Source: Kalmanozyma brasiliensis GHG001 (lineage: Eukaryota; Basidiomycota; Ustilaginomycetes; Ustilaginales). From it: a DNA stretch of 64,000 nucleotides. The DNA is taken from positions 360,543-424,542 of the forward strand of contig NW_015961958.1 in assembly GCF_000497045.1 (NCBI RefSeq). Reading direction: 5' to 3'. The first letter of the stretch is position 1. Each line of letters begins with the position of its first letter. The position numbers and the translations under genes are program-made. Below are positions 53,101-62,412 of the stretch, piece by piece. The notes beneath the pieces are model-generated. The model had not been told where the DNA came from. It made no database searches and saw only the letters and a list, made by a program, of their open reading frames with translations.

Positions 53101-53642
53101 GACTGTGCCTCCTGGATCTGCTTCTCGCGGCGAGCCTTTGCACGTTTGTGCTCTGCGTGCTTGCGACTCCGTGCGACACGTTCGTTGTGACACTTCATGC
53201 AGTAGATGCCTTGGCTGGTCTTGGCAAAGACGAGCTCCTCGATCTTGGAGTGGCAGGAGCGGCATGTGAAGCAGGAAGCGTGATACGACTCGTCGCCAGT
53301 CATAATAGCTTCTTCCATGATGGGCAGATGGCAGATGTTGCAAGAGTAGTTGCACTCGCCGCAGATGGGATGGCCATCGGAGAGGAGGAGAATATCGTCG
53401 CGCTCTGTGCTGACTCTATTCTTGCACTTTGCGCATCGAAAGCACTCGATGTGCCAGAGCTTGGTTGCGAATTGGATGACGCCGTCTTCGACGCTCTCCT
53501 CGTCAATCAGACGACCACATCCTCCGCAGTAGGCTTCTGGCAGCTCGTCCTCAGCGTCGTGAGCGTGACTTGCGTCGACCTCGCTGGACGGCACAGCGGT
53601 GAGATCTCGGTCTGACGTTCGTCCGTCGAGCCGTGCTGGCAT
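50103..53642 (-). CDS. LIM-LIM-C1 RhoGAP protein
   Basis: Predicted GTPase-activating protein for a Rho-family GTPase (Rho1/Rac/Cdc42), controlling polarity and cell wall growth. 1,179 residues, start ATG 53640-53642. Two LIM zinc domains at 39-97 and 101-151 with the full CxxC/HxxC pattern. A Ser/Pro-rich middle with many possible phosphosites. Coiled coil about 540-790. C1 zinc finger about 916-965 (HLFQPFNVLRPTRCFAC...CHSRCLQ). RhoGAP domain about 980-1178, with the likely arginine finger in GIYRKSGG near 1021 and RELPTPLL further on. The layout is like fungal Rga1/Lrg1-type proteins, with a C1 finger that S. cerevisiae Rga1 lacks. The GTPase target cannot be read from sequence. Confidence 0.94.
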   Translation of the reverse strand: MPARLDGRTSDRDLTAVPSSEVDASHAHDAEDELPEAYCGGCGRLIDEESVEDGVIQFATKLWHIECFRCAKCKNRVSTERDDILLLSDGHPICGECNYSCNICHLPIMEEAIMTGDESYHASCFTCRSCHSKIEELVFAKTSQGIYCMKCHNERVARSRKHAEHKRAKARREKQIQEAQSAEPSHRSTLTTPGTSATTSSPLLDLSPSIPSKESSSPSPSILASPAPSGASLSPYIGQSSSSAASRPNNAAGKRPMNAPPPPSREARSPAMGAQARLDGRSALPSNASQASLSSITMDEPPRPQSRGYEVTAPLSPRKKTFGSGLDSSQGSPAAVRTGLPAMDAASSSPSPSASPLKKSFAMEVSPSRDSERTLRPSSREGLGVSLRTSSIRAGAAARDPLAASASSSRLSKVYSFYDPDFLNLVESFGDFGSNDELRAQAPPVPALPASIASTSRASSTSLMDAPPSPSALSTSSAKVTTSPSGSAIAKGSFDRDAAGQHDESLNVADDVDSEEEVLRDVRRNTAMSTGSLKEVSSRVRASMQQARDGQVSMDISFVETMLRDLEQTRQRMESLQTRYDRIRRASQQAAHGFTMAKEEFEHEVNARHEAELEMARLRRKLADQALKLATADSERRQHEQLVRRSQDVKASLKGMERDLAKLTVERDLTVAEVAELVALQDGAVTSPSLGSSSNGARSSTSTVDAAITQNLTSRLESVKSRYRHEIDELTIERDSLLIEIEELKQSKELFLEEAQTLNAKNEELNTVLAQLSRRVELAAHSRDQLPPLPPLPKDLSSTKTSGGGGFGFGSRYKQVSKHTPHNPSISSHDAPPSSAGYDTVSLDTAVQQVIKPGRVEPAPIAKKFKWMKPKLSETTKANVSPGQGGGVPPVPPKGPGLGTSVGGTAMTRATSHDVVVREHLFQPFNVLRPTRCFACQKNMWGQSEMRCALCTQVCHSRCLQNLPVSCNQPFSLDGQSDPAGPSMFGRSLTEQAAQEGRDVPIIVEKCIQAVEAFGMDYEGIYRKSGGTSQLKVITQLFDRGNAFDLEDTDRFNDVSAITSVLKNYFRELPTPLLTFELYDELIQVVESKQEDAATKQALMKELVERLPRQHYCTLQHLVLHLHHVQDRSADNRMNARNLGVVFGPTLMRSADPTQEFAHMGGKAMTIEFFIDHAPELFR

Positions 53643-55570
53643 CGTGGCTGAGTTTGCGCGCTGTTCGGTGTTGGATCAGCTTGGGTCGCTTGCTATCGCT
53701 GCAAGTATGAATCTTTCGAGACCGACGGTGATGGGGTGAAGAGCCAATGGGTGCAGAGTGGGTCGCAGACACTGCAGACTGCGCTGTGCTTCGCTCCAGT
53801 GCCAAGCGCAGGATCGAAGACGTCGCGGTTCCAAGTTGTAGGTTGTGCGGCCGCTTGACAGGGAGAATGGTTTCTGGCTCGCCGGGGTCGGAAAGAGCTC
53901 GACTGAACCAGCAGTCGAGGAGCGAATGAAAGCGATGCTGCTGACTGATGGGCGGTGCAGGCCAAAGACCAAGTGGAGATGTTGCGGAAGGACCGAAAGA
54001 ATCGGAAAGAGCGACGATGTAAAGGGCGTAGCTGAAGGGTGCTGACCGGAGGTGTCCGAAGAGCTTGAAGCGTGGCAGCAAAGCTTCGTCGTCCGCCAAG
54101 CAGTCGTGTGAGGCGTGCTATGCGGAGTGAATGGGACGAAGGAGGTGCACAGAGGCTGCGAGATGCAGATCAGATCAAGAAGCAGCCAGAGACAAGCACA
54201 CACGACCGCATGGGAGTTGCTGCATGGGCTCGGCGGCGTCGCTTCCCGCTGTGCCTGCAGAGTGTGTTGGTCTGGTCTGGGCGGGGCGGCTACAACAGAC
54301 GTGACGCATCCTTCCGAAAAAGGGTTTGAAAATGCGCCCTGGCTCGAGATACAATTCTCCAAGACGAAGCTCGAGCATCAAGATGTTCAGCTGGCGCTGC
54401 ACGCTGTCGATCATGCAGGGTCGTTTTGCTGCTTCAAGCTTGTGCTTGTCCCACCCTCAAGAGCCATTTGAGCAAAGAAACCTGCAGCAAAGGTGAGCTG
54501 ATGTGCAACCGCGGGTAGCCGGCGTCGTCCCACATTGGCCCACCGAAGAGAAGGCAGCCGCAACGCAAACCTAAGCGTCGCGAAATTGCACGGCCCTCTC
54601 AATGGTGCGGATCATCCCTGGCGGGTCTTTCTTGTATTCAGCGTTGGCGTCTACAGCTTGGACAGGTCGAGGGTAGCAGCCATTGCGACGAGCAAGTCTC
54701 AGTCTGACTGTGTTGGCCCGCTCTCGATACTCCTTCCGGACGCGGAAGACACGCGTCTTGGCTGAGGCTGAAAGACGGCCGCTGAAAATCAAGACTCGCC
54801 CAACGCCATTTTCAAGGGTCCAACCAACAAACAAACTGAAGCGAGAAGCTGACAGCAATCGACCTTGCAACAGACCTGCTCCGACCTGATGCTGTTGTCG
54901 CCAAGTGAGCTGAGCGAGCTGAACAACAGTGGTTGGCAAAGCCGTTGTTGTAGCTGACCCTACAGTCATATTTAGCTTGCTGGAGAAGACGAGAATGGAT
55001 TACGCGGCTGACCCGACCTCAGAGTCGACTCGCTGCCATCCGTGAATCGGAGTTTGGAAACAAGGCGGGCCTAGGCGCAAGCCAGGGCTGTTCAGCCTCA
55101 CGTCCTAGCAGTCCTTTCACTGTGTGATGTCTCGAGGGGCACTATCGCGATCCATCCTCTGCCTTGAGCCTTAAGAGATCGGGACATGCGACGCAATGAG
55201 CTTGATGGGTCGACGCTGTCGAACGATGTTTGCTGCGCGGCGGCACTGGAAAGAACTGCGACGGACACCTCTGCACTGAGGTCGGCTCTGCCTTTGCAAA
55301 GTGGCCACGCACTCAAGCAGGATGGTAAACTGAATTGCGTACTCATCAATGTCTCGGCTTGTTCCTCGCGAAGGTCCCTGCGCTTCTTCGCTGGAAAATC
55401 GTCCCATCACACGCTTGACACATATTCTCGAAACGGACCCATTCAGATGATGTACAAGTGTAGACAAGCGAGTAGCAATGGTGCTATGCTTCGGCTCCGA
55501 ACACCCTATTGGCGGACATAACAATGGGGGATAGCCGGGCTAGAGTCGATCTTGGCACGCGAGGGCCCGC
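53643..55570. other. Intergenic, RhoGAP promoter/leader and SEC4 3' flank
   Basis: 1.9 kb. The minus strand is open for 228 codons at 53676-54362 but contains no ATG, so I read it as leader/promoter sequence of the RhoGAP gene. The rest shows no gene, RNA or repeat I can support. Confidence 0.55.
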
Positions 55571-56197
55571 TTAACTGCAGCAACCACCAGCACCTCCCGT
55601 CTTGGGCGCCGAGTTGACATTGACATTGCCTGCCGTTGCTGCTGACGACGCCTGCGTGACGGCTGCCGTGTCGATGAGCCTCGTCTTGACCTCGCGAGCC
55701 AGGTTGAAGAAAGCCTCCTCCACGTTGGTGTTGGCCTTGGCTGATGTCTCGATGTAAGGAATGCCCAGCTCCTTGGCAAGCTCTTCGCCCTGCTCCACCG
55801 TCACGGCTCGCTTCTCCTCCCAGTCCGACTTGTTGCCGATCAGAATCTTCGAGACACCTTCGCTTGCGTGCTGCTCAATGTTGGCGTGCCACGTTCGGAC
55901 ATTCTCGAACGACTTCTGGTCCGTCACATCAAATACGAGCAGGATACCCATGGCTCCGCGGTAGTAGGCGGTGGTGATGGTTCGGAATCGCTCCTGTCCT
56001 GCTGTGTCCCAGATTTGCAATTTGATGCGCTTGCCATCCAGCTCAATGGTGCGAATCTTGAAGTCGATGCCAATGGTGGTGATGAACGATGGCGTCCAAG
56101 CATCATCGCAGAATCGTAGCAACAAGCATGACTTTCCAACGCCCGAGTCACCAATCAGCAACAGCTTGATGAGGAAGTCGTAATGAGGGTTCGGCAT
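55571..56197 (-). CDS. SEC4: Rab GTPase, Sec4/Rab8 family
   Basis: Directs post-Golgi secretory vesicles to the exocyst and growth sites. From ATG 56195-56197 (MPNPHYDF) it has 208 residues, the normal Rab length. P-loop GDSGVGKS 16-23, switch I TTIGIDF with Thr40, switch II WDTAGQE 63-69, NKSD 122-125, ETSAK 150-154. The C-terminus GGCCS gives the double-Cys prenylation site. The Rab8/Sec4 effector segments [20 protein letters not shown] and [15 protein letters not shown] are near-identical to family members. The frame stays open 127 codons upstream, with in-frame ATGs at 56470 and about 56407, so a longer form is possible. I chose the internal ATG because it gives the conserved length and a TATATA lies about 60 bp ahead. 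Confidence 0.9.
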   Translation of the reverse strand: MPNPHYDFLIKLLLIGDSGVGKSCLLLRFCDDAWTPSFITTIGIDFKIRTIELDGKRIKLQIWDTAGQERFRTITTAYYRGAMGILLVFDVTDQKSFENVRTWHANIEQHASEGVSKILIGNKSDWEEKRAVTVEQGEELAKELGIPYIETSAKANTNVEEAFFNLAREVKTRLIDTAAVTQASSAATAGNVNVNSAPKTGGAGGCCS

Positions 56198-56254
56198 TCT
56201 GTGGTTGGTATGCGCGGATCTCGCTGCGGCAGTGAGCAGTGCAGCAGGGCTGGC

Positions 56255-56260
56255 TATATA
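56255..56260 (-). promoter_or_regulatory. Possible TATA element of SEC4
   Basis: TATATA about 60 bp upstream of the chosen start. A second TATATA-like element lies near 56605. The first supports the short protein, the second a longer transcript. Confidence 0.35.
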
Positions 56261-57120
56261 AGTATTCGAGCTGGCTGCTTCGACGTCGCTGACAGATGCA
56301 GCGGCGGTAGACTCTGTCCGAGACGGGGATCGAGGTCGTTGCTGACTACGTCGCGGGATCTCTGGCTTGGCTAGAGATGTCGGAGGAAAGCTAGAGGTGC
56401 GATCCATTTTAGGAGCGGTGTAGGCATCGTTGACGAGCCGAGGTAAATGATTGTGCGAAGGCGACGTCATTGATGTCGATTCGACCGGAGCGTGAGGCGT
56501 GAAGGGGAGAGGATTGCGATGATGTTGGATGCCGAGATTCGATGGCAGCGGAAGGACAGATTTGGAGTTGAGATCCAAGTCGATTATGAGGAAGAGGAGA
56601 AGACATATATAGGGTCAGCTATGTTCCTACTCTCATGCAGAGCATGCGGTGCGTTTCGCTGTAGACCGAGTCGAGGCGGGGCTTGAAGCACTAGATGAAG
56701 CGGTCCCACCTAGACACGATCCTGCTTCATTTGCTGCCACCCGTTCGCCCCGTCGTTTCGGCGTGAGATGAGATGTGGAAGCGCCTTTGCGAGCTTACGC
56801 CCACGCTGATCATGGCGAAACGATGCCTCGAAGCGTCCGTGCTCCGCGCTGTTCCACCACCAGCGAGACGTCCATCCGGATGAAGACTTACGAACGAGCG
56901 AGCCAACAGCAATTGTGCGTGCAGCGGAGGTGACGATGATGGTGGTGGTGGTGATAGCGTGAGAGCAGGAACAAAGCAATGACGGACAAGCACACTCACA
57001 CTTCCGTGGAGGTCAGCCGATTTGGTGCATTTCAAGTCGCGGGAGCGATTCGCTGCAACGCACAGTCTGAGTCGCGGAGCCCTTTTTGCCGAGCTTTTAA
57101 GCAGTCACGAATGTTGCTAG

Positions 57121-57150
57121 CCAAGCCAGCCAGTCAACCAGCCAGTCAGC
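57121..57150. repeat. Short CCAG-type direct repeats
   Basis: Repeated CCAGCCAGTCA-like units, two main copies, upstream of UTP6. Confidence 0.7.
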
Positions 57151-57252
57151 CCGTCCGCAGGCAGAAGCGGGACACGCTCAGCCCAGGTCCGCTGTCCCGT
57201 GTGCGCCAACAGGGCCGGCGCTGGCTCTATTTCGAGGGATTCAACTTTTGTG

Positions 57253-57277
57253 ACAGCACAGCACAGCACAGCACACA
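57253..57277. repeat. ACAGC pentamer tandem repeat
   Basis: Four to five tandem ACAGC units in the UTP6 leader. Confidence 0.8.
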
Positions 57278-57534
57278 CCTCCCGCAAACGCTGACTGCTT
57301 CGGCCCTTTGTCAATCTGACATCGGTTAGCCATTTCGTGCGAGAAAACAACGCGCCTCCACTCTCAACGCTCTTCAGGGCAATTTTTTTGAGAGAAATTC
57401 TCAGCTGTCTTCTTGAGGACCCTGGCAAACTGGCCAACTTGACTTTCGACGTTGCTTGCTTGCTTGCTAGACACACCATCGCTTTGCTCATCTTCACCGA
57501 CAACACTGCGGCTCCTCGCTGCACCTGATTCGAT

Positions 57535-60387
57535 ATGGAGAGAGTGCAGTATCAGCTAGAGCGATCCGTTCCACAGCTCCAGCTGCTCGACGAGAATGGA
57601 GTCTTCACCAAGGAGCAGCTTCGTTCCATCACAACGCAGCGCCAGACTTTCGAAGGACGTCTCTTGCGACGAGGCCCGGACAAGAACGACTTCCTCCGAT
57701 ATGCAGACTTTGAACGCAACCTTGCCGACCTCATAAATGTCAAGGCCAATCGCATCGGCCTGCCCCGCTCCTTCTATCGCGACAATGCAGCAGCTCACAC
57801 CGGCCACATCGTTGCCATCTACGAGCGACTCGTGCTCAAGTTCAAGTACGACGTTGACGCCTGGCAGCAGTACATTGCCTTTGCCAAGAGCAGAAAGATG
57901 CGCGTCGTCACAGGCAGAGTCTATGCCCGAGCGCTCTCTTTGCACCCCAACAACGTGCCTCTTTGGCTTGCAGCTGCCGCGCACGAGCTCAATGACAATG
58001 CTTCGACCACCGCTGCTCGTTCGCTTCTGCAGCGCGCCCTCAGACTCAACCGACTACCGTGGAAGAAGAGCGATCCCGACAGCTCTGCATCGACGAACGG
58101 AAAGCGTAGCATCAATGGGGACGTCGACGACTCGAACAAGCGTCAGCGTGTCGACAACTCCAGCTCCACATCCATCACTGATGGATCGACTACGCCTGCA
58201 TCCTCCGGCCCCGCCGCGCTAAAGCTCTCATCCCGAGAGGCGGATCTGCTCCGACTTTGGGTGGAGTACATACGTATGGAACTCGTCTTCATCGAGCGTC
58301 TACGCAGAAGGTGGCTCGTCCTCGGGCTTCAATGGGACACCGAAGGCGCCGACGAAGAAGCTGCTTTGAGCTCTTCTAACGACTCAGCAGAAGCGCAGCA
58401 GGCAGCCGTCGATCTCGACTCGACTACGAATATGGCAGGCAGCGCCAACGACGAGGCAGGCTTGCAAGATGAGGAGACAATACTGCTCGGCCAAGTGCCT
58501 GACAAGGACCCCGACGCAAACCCGGAAGCCTTGGACACTGCCAGCACCAAACCCAACACGTTTGCGCCTCGAAAGATGACCACTATTCCTCCAACGCAAA
58601 TAGCCATCTTGAGAGGCAACATCCCCCTCTTTTTGATCGGGAGCGCACTCGATTCGCTCGCACCTCATCTTCATTTCGTGTTCCTCGTCGCTGTCGTCGA
58701 GCTGCTGCAATCCTTTCCTTTCGCCGAGCCCATCAGCCTCGACGCTCCTCAAAGCGGACAGGCGCTCCGACGCCGGCTTCTCGATGGAGCCTATCAGCAC
58801 CTTTCCGACCGTCAACGATGGGGCTGGACTCACTTTGCACCCGCAGCACTGGCATCTTCGCTTCGCTCCTTCCGACCCGAGACACCTTTTTATGCGGACG
58901 CTCCAGATCGCACCGCAGCCCAGCTCGCCAACACCGAGGAGATGGACTCGCATCGACTTCTCGCATCTGCCAGTCACCTCCGAACCACGTTCAGCAACGA
59001 GACAGATGGCCTCCTCGAACTCGCCTCGCAGCTTCGAAGCGCGACGACGTCTGGCCTGCAGAAGGCATCGGCATCATCATCGTCGTCTCTAGCCACTGTG
59101 CTCGTGTTGCAGCTCCTGCAGTCTCTCTTGACAGAACGAAGCGGCAGTGGTGCAAGGGCATCGCCTGCATATCAGAAGCTTGCACAGTCAGGCACGCTCC
59201 CTCTCGCCGTGAACGACGCTATCACGAAGATGCGCGAACTCTGCTTGGAAGCTCCCCTCAACGCAGTTAAGTCGTCGACCCGCAGCGCCAAAGCAGAGTT
59301 TTACACCACCACTGCGCTTTTAGTCGAGATGCTCAGCGATGAGCAGCGATCCGGTATCGACGAGCCCAACCTGTTGCGATATCTCGAGTCGGTGCAAACG
59401 CAGCTGATCAAGGAGGCACAAGCTGCTGGATCGCAGATCGAGACGGCTCAGATGCGTGCCATCACACTGCGCAAAAAGGTTGAAGCGGCACTCGCAGTCG
59501 AAGACGACAAGGAGAGAAACAAGAAGCTCACCAAGCTGAAGGAGCAGCTCAAGGACGCAACAGGCAAGAAGATTTTCCCGGGCAGCGACGAGCTTTGGAG
59601 TTTGCGCATTCTCGTCGCCTCCAATCTGGCTCGCACGTCTAGCAAGTCGATGGAAGAAAGTCGCGACGCAATCGCTGCTGAATGGCATCGAGGACTGCAA
59701 GCGTGTTCCGAGAACATCGACGCAAACGCCGCCATCTCGTCAGCCGAGAACAGTCTGTGGTCGCGGTTCTTCGACTGGCTTGACGACGGAGTATTCGGCT
59801 CACAGGAACCGACTCGGAAGGAGGTGAAGGCATCCTTCCGCTACAGCTCGGAGCAGTACCGATGGGCAGTCCGCGAGACTGCTTCTTTGCTTTCGCGCAG
59901 CCACAACAAGTCGATGGCTGGCGTCGAAGTCGTTCAAGAGCATCGTCAGGATGTTCACGACTGGTGCATATGCCGTTACATCCGGCTCAGTCGTCCGTTT
60001 GGCAAGTACGACGATATCGTTTCATGGCTGCTTCAATCCTCGTTTGGCTCGCTTCAAGGCTGGCTGGGCAACATCACGGAACTGGAAAGCGAAGAAGAGT
60101 TGGACATGCCCAAGTACCTTCAAACGGTGGAAAGGATCTTTGCCAAGCTACTCCAGACCAATGCGAAAGACGTCGAAGTATGGTCGAACTACCTGCGACA
60201 TCTGGCTAGCAGAGACATGACCAAGGCATTGCAAACGCTGGAAAGGTGCCGCAGCACGCTGGACAAGAGCGAATACAAGCTGGTGGAGAAGGAGTGGCAG
60301 AGCATTTGCGAGGCTCTGCAGGCGCAGTCGTCTACTATCGTCGACAATGACGACGACCATGACGAGATTAGTGAAGACGAGGCTTAA
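57535..60387 (+). CDS. UTP6: U3 snoRNP / SSU processome protein Utp6
   Basis: Part of the UTP-B module of the small-subunit processome, needed for 18S rRNA maturation in the nucleolus. Start ATG 57535. The N-terminus MERVQYQLERSVPQLQ plus the FEGRLLRRGPDKNDFLRYAD block is the Utp6 signature. HAT/TPR-like helical repeats follow (IYERLVLKFKYDVDAWQQYI, VYARALSLHPNNVPLWLAAA). 950 residues, clearly longer than the roughly 440 (yeast) to 600 (human) usual; the extra length is an Asp/Ser/Thr-rich insertion near 180-225, another near 270-345, and long helical segments in the second half. The C-terminus is acidic (DNDDDHDEISEDEA). It converges on ATP11 with only 103 bp between stop codons. Confidence 0.92.
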   Translation: MERVQYQLERSVPQLQLLDENGVFTKEQLRSITTQRQTFEGRLLRRGPDKNDFLRYADFERNLADLINVKANRIGLPRSFYRDNAAAHTGHIVAIYERLVLKFKYDVDAWQQYIAFAKSRKMRVVTGRVYARALSLHPNNVPLWLAAAAHELNDNASTTAARSLLQRALRLNRLPWKKSDPDSSASTNGKRSINGDVDDSNKRQRVDNSSSTSITDGSTTPASSGPAALKLSSREADLLRLWVEYIRMELVFIERLRRRWLVLGLQWDTEGADEEAALSSSNDSAEAQQAAVDLDSTTNMAGSANDEAGLQDEETILLGQVPDKDPDANPEALDTASTKPNTFAPRKMTTIPPTQIAILRGNIPLFLIGSALDSLAPHLHFVFLVAVVELLQSFPFAEPISLDAPQSGQALRRRLLDGAYQHLSDRQRWGWTHFAPAALASSLRSFRPETPFYADAPDRTAAQLANTEEMDSHRLLASASHLRTTFSNETDGLLELASQLRSATTSGLQKASASSSSSLATVLVLQLLQSLLTERSGSGARASPAYQKLAQSGTLPLAVNDAITKMRELCLEAPLNAVKSSTRSAKAEFYTTTALLVEMLSDEQRSGIDEPNLLRYLESVQTQLIKEAQAAGSQIETAQMRAITLRKKVEAALAVEDDKERNKKLTKLKEQLKDATGKKIFPGSDELWSLRILVASNLARTSSKSMEESRDAIAAEWHRGLQACSENIDANAAISSAENSLWSRFFDWLDDGVFGSQEPTRKEVKASFRYSSEQYRWAVRETASLLSRSHNKSMAGVEVVQEHRQDVHDWCICRYIRLSRPFGKYDDIVSWLLQSSFGSLQGWLGNITELESEEELDMPKYLQTVERIFAKLLQTNAKDVEVWSNYLRHLASRDMTKALQTLERCRSTLDKSEYKLVEKEWQSICEALQAQSSTIVDNDDDHDEISEDEA

Positions 60388-60490
60388 CCGCGAAGCTGCT
60401 CGCATCCGTAATATCCATTCGCTATCACAAACAGATGCCATCTCATTCTTGCTGTTGCGGATTGTCTTTCATTGCAATTCAAGCATTGAT

Positions 60491-61675
60491 CTACAATCGA
60501 AAAGCGACGTTGACCAGCTCTTCCACGTCAAACTCTTTTGGGCGCTTGTGGAAGTCATGCAGCAGCTTTGCGCGGGCAGACTGGTCCTTCTCGGCTTCGG
60601 CGCCTGACCCAGTCGCTGTCGATGGCAGGTAGAAACGCTGCAGTGTAAGCGCAAGCAACTGTGCTTGCGCCTGATCGATTCGGCCTCCCTTGCCCGTCTT
60701 TTCGTTGAGCCCAGTGACTTCGCCTCTCATGAGCACCAGACCGTTGCTCTGGCTCAGATCCGTGTAGAAGGTGAGGATGAGCACGGGCTGGCTGAAGTCC
60801 TGCTTGAGCTTGTACTCTGCCAGAGGGGTGAAGAGGGTGGTAGCAGAAGGTGGTGCTCCTTCGGCGGCTGCGTTGGGCACGACGGCCCACTCGAGGAATT
60901 GCATCTCAAACGCTTCCTTCGCTACGCCAGCTGTATCTGCCTCTTCATCCAGCACCTCGCGCGGCAGCGGAAGGACGAACTGAGGATATTTGCGGGCGTT
61001 GGCGAGCATCTCGAGGTACTTTTCCGCAGGAATCACGGCAGAAAGCTTATTCTTGAGGGTGTGATAGCCCGCCCACAGCTTGGTGATGGTCTCCTTGTCT
61101 TGCGTCCGAAGCTTGTCGACATCGAGGAACGAGCTCAGAGGCTTGATCGGTCCTTCTTGTGAGCCTTCAGGAGTCGAGTGGACTTGTCCAGAGGCGAGCT
61201 TTTTCGCTGCTTCCGCCTGGGAGCGTTCGCGCAACGACTGCGCTATCGCCTGATCTCGCTTTTCTACCTCGGACAAAGAAGCAGTCTCTTTGGACTTGGC
61301 CGTTGTGCTTGAGGTTGCCTTAGAGCCCACCGACTGCGTTCGCTTCACGGCGGCGAATTCGAGAGATCGACGCTGAAACTCTTCAGGCGACAAGCCCTTT
61401 TGCATGGCCTTGACCTTGATCTTGGCCTCATACTCGCGAAGCTTACGATCGCGCTTTTGCTGCACCGATGCACGATGGTCTGGAAGAGCAGAGGTGCTTG
61501 CGGTCTTAGCCTCCGACTGGTTTCGTTGGTCATTAGACTTGAGATGCGACCAGGAGAAGGGGAGTGGGGGAGAGACCTGGGCGAAGCATGGTCTGGCCAC
61601 ATGGAGCGAGCGGACGTTCGACCCGGACGCTATCGATTTGCTGGTGCTGCGGATCGCGTTGCTGAATGACCTCAT
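60491..61675 (-). CDS. ATP11: F1-ATPase assembly chaperone Atp11
   Basis: Mitochondrial chaperone that binds free F1 beta subunits during assembly of ATP synthase. I start at ATG 61673-61675 (MRSFSNAIRSTSKS), which opens a basic, Ser-rich presequence; the frame runs further up but with no ATG. 394 residues. The conserved core begins near residue 182 (KPLSSFLDVDKLRTQD, then LWAGYHTLKNKLSAVIP), followed by YPQFVLPLPRE, EMQFLEWAVV, FTPLAEYKLKQD, LILTFYTDLSQSNGLVLMRGE and FHKRPKEFDV, all in the Atp11/ATPAF1 order. The middle (about 70-170) is a charged helical stretch. No intron. Confidence 0.93.
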   Translation of the reverse strand: MRSFSNAIRSTSKSIASGSNVRSLHVARPCFAQVSPPLPFSWSHLKSNDQRNQSEAKTASTSALPDHRASVQQKRDRKLREYEAKIKVKAMQKGLSPEEFQRRSLEFAAVKRTQSVGSKATSSTTAKSKETASLSEVEKRDQAIAQSLRERSQAEAAKKLASGQVHSTPEGSQEGPIKPLSSFLDVDKLRTQDKETITKLWAGYHTLKNKLSAVIPAEKYLEMLANARKYPQFVLPLPREVLDEEADTAGVAKEAFEMQFLEWAVVPNAAAEGAPPSATTLFTPLAEYKLKQDFSQPVLILTFYTDLSQSNGLVLMRGEVTGLNEKTGKGGRIDQAQAQLLALTLQRFYLPSTATGSGAEAEKDQSARAKLLHDFHKRPKEFDVEELVNVAFRL

Positions 61676-62412
61676 GTTGCCCTGTATGTCCGAACAAAGC
61701 AAGAAGTGACGACCAAGATGATGTCGAAAAGTGAGATGACAGATTCTCGGCGCCGGCGACTTCCTGGCCAAAAAAAGGTTCTCTTGGAGACCAATCTTAC
61801 ATCCGAACAAAAATGTGATCCGTTCCGCGGCTTGAGCTTCGACCTCTTACGACCGACCCTCTTCTCCTTTGCGTTGCACAGACCCGCGTAAGCAGCCTTC
61901 CGCGGATGTCTCTTTGCTGCACGAACGACAGGCTTCTTCTACGGATATGCAGACCCACTCGGGGCTAAGCGAGACGAGGATCTCCAAGCTGCTCTCCGAA
62001 TCACAAATGCCTCGAACGTCTTTGACTCTGTACGCCTATTTTCGACGCTGACAGACGTCCCGGCGAAGAGCGCGAGTGCGTCGAACCGTCTTGGCGTGCG
62101 CTCGACGTTATGTCCGTGCGTCCCTTGTCATGCAGAACCCTGTTGCTATGTCCGTTCCTGTCGCAGACTCAGAGTCCGTTCGAAGAGCTTCTCGTGGCGT
62201 TCATGACGATGGCTTGTCTCCGTGCGCAGCTTCCGATCTCTTTAGTATCCGACTTCTGAGAAAGCATAAGTACAACCTTTCTTCCTCGCCTCACCCATTC
62301 GTCCGTTATCCTCAAGCTCTCCCGCACACGCAATCAATCGGCACCTCGTCCTCGCAGCTCAACGCATCGCACCGCCTCCTTTTGCGCATCTCGAACACCA
62401 CTACACTCCGCA
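61676..62412. promoter_or_regulatory. Divergent promoter region ATP11 / NmrA-like
   Basis: 737 bp with no gene. The last 150 bp before the NmrA-like start is a C-rich leader. No motif I would name. Confidence 0.5.

Larger units (their letters stand above)
56198..57534. other. Divergent interval SEC4 / UTP6
   Basis: 1.3 kb. It holds the open SEC4 upstream frame (to 56578), TATA-like elements, and short direct repeats near the UTP6 leader. No other gene seen. Confidence 0.55.

Noticed and set aside
53676..54362. 228-codon minus-strand open stretch
   Set aside because: Contains no ATG at all; lies in the leader/promoter of the RhoGAP gene and has no family features.
61676..61810. N-terminal extension of Atp11
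   Set aside because: No ATG in the extension; the ATG at 61675 opens a mitochondrial-type presequence.
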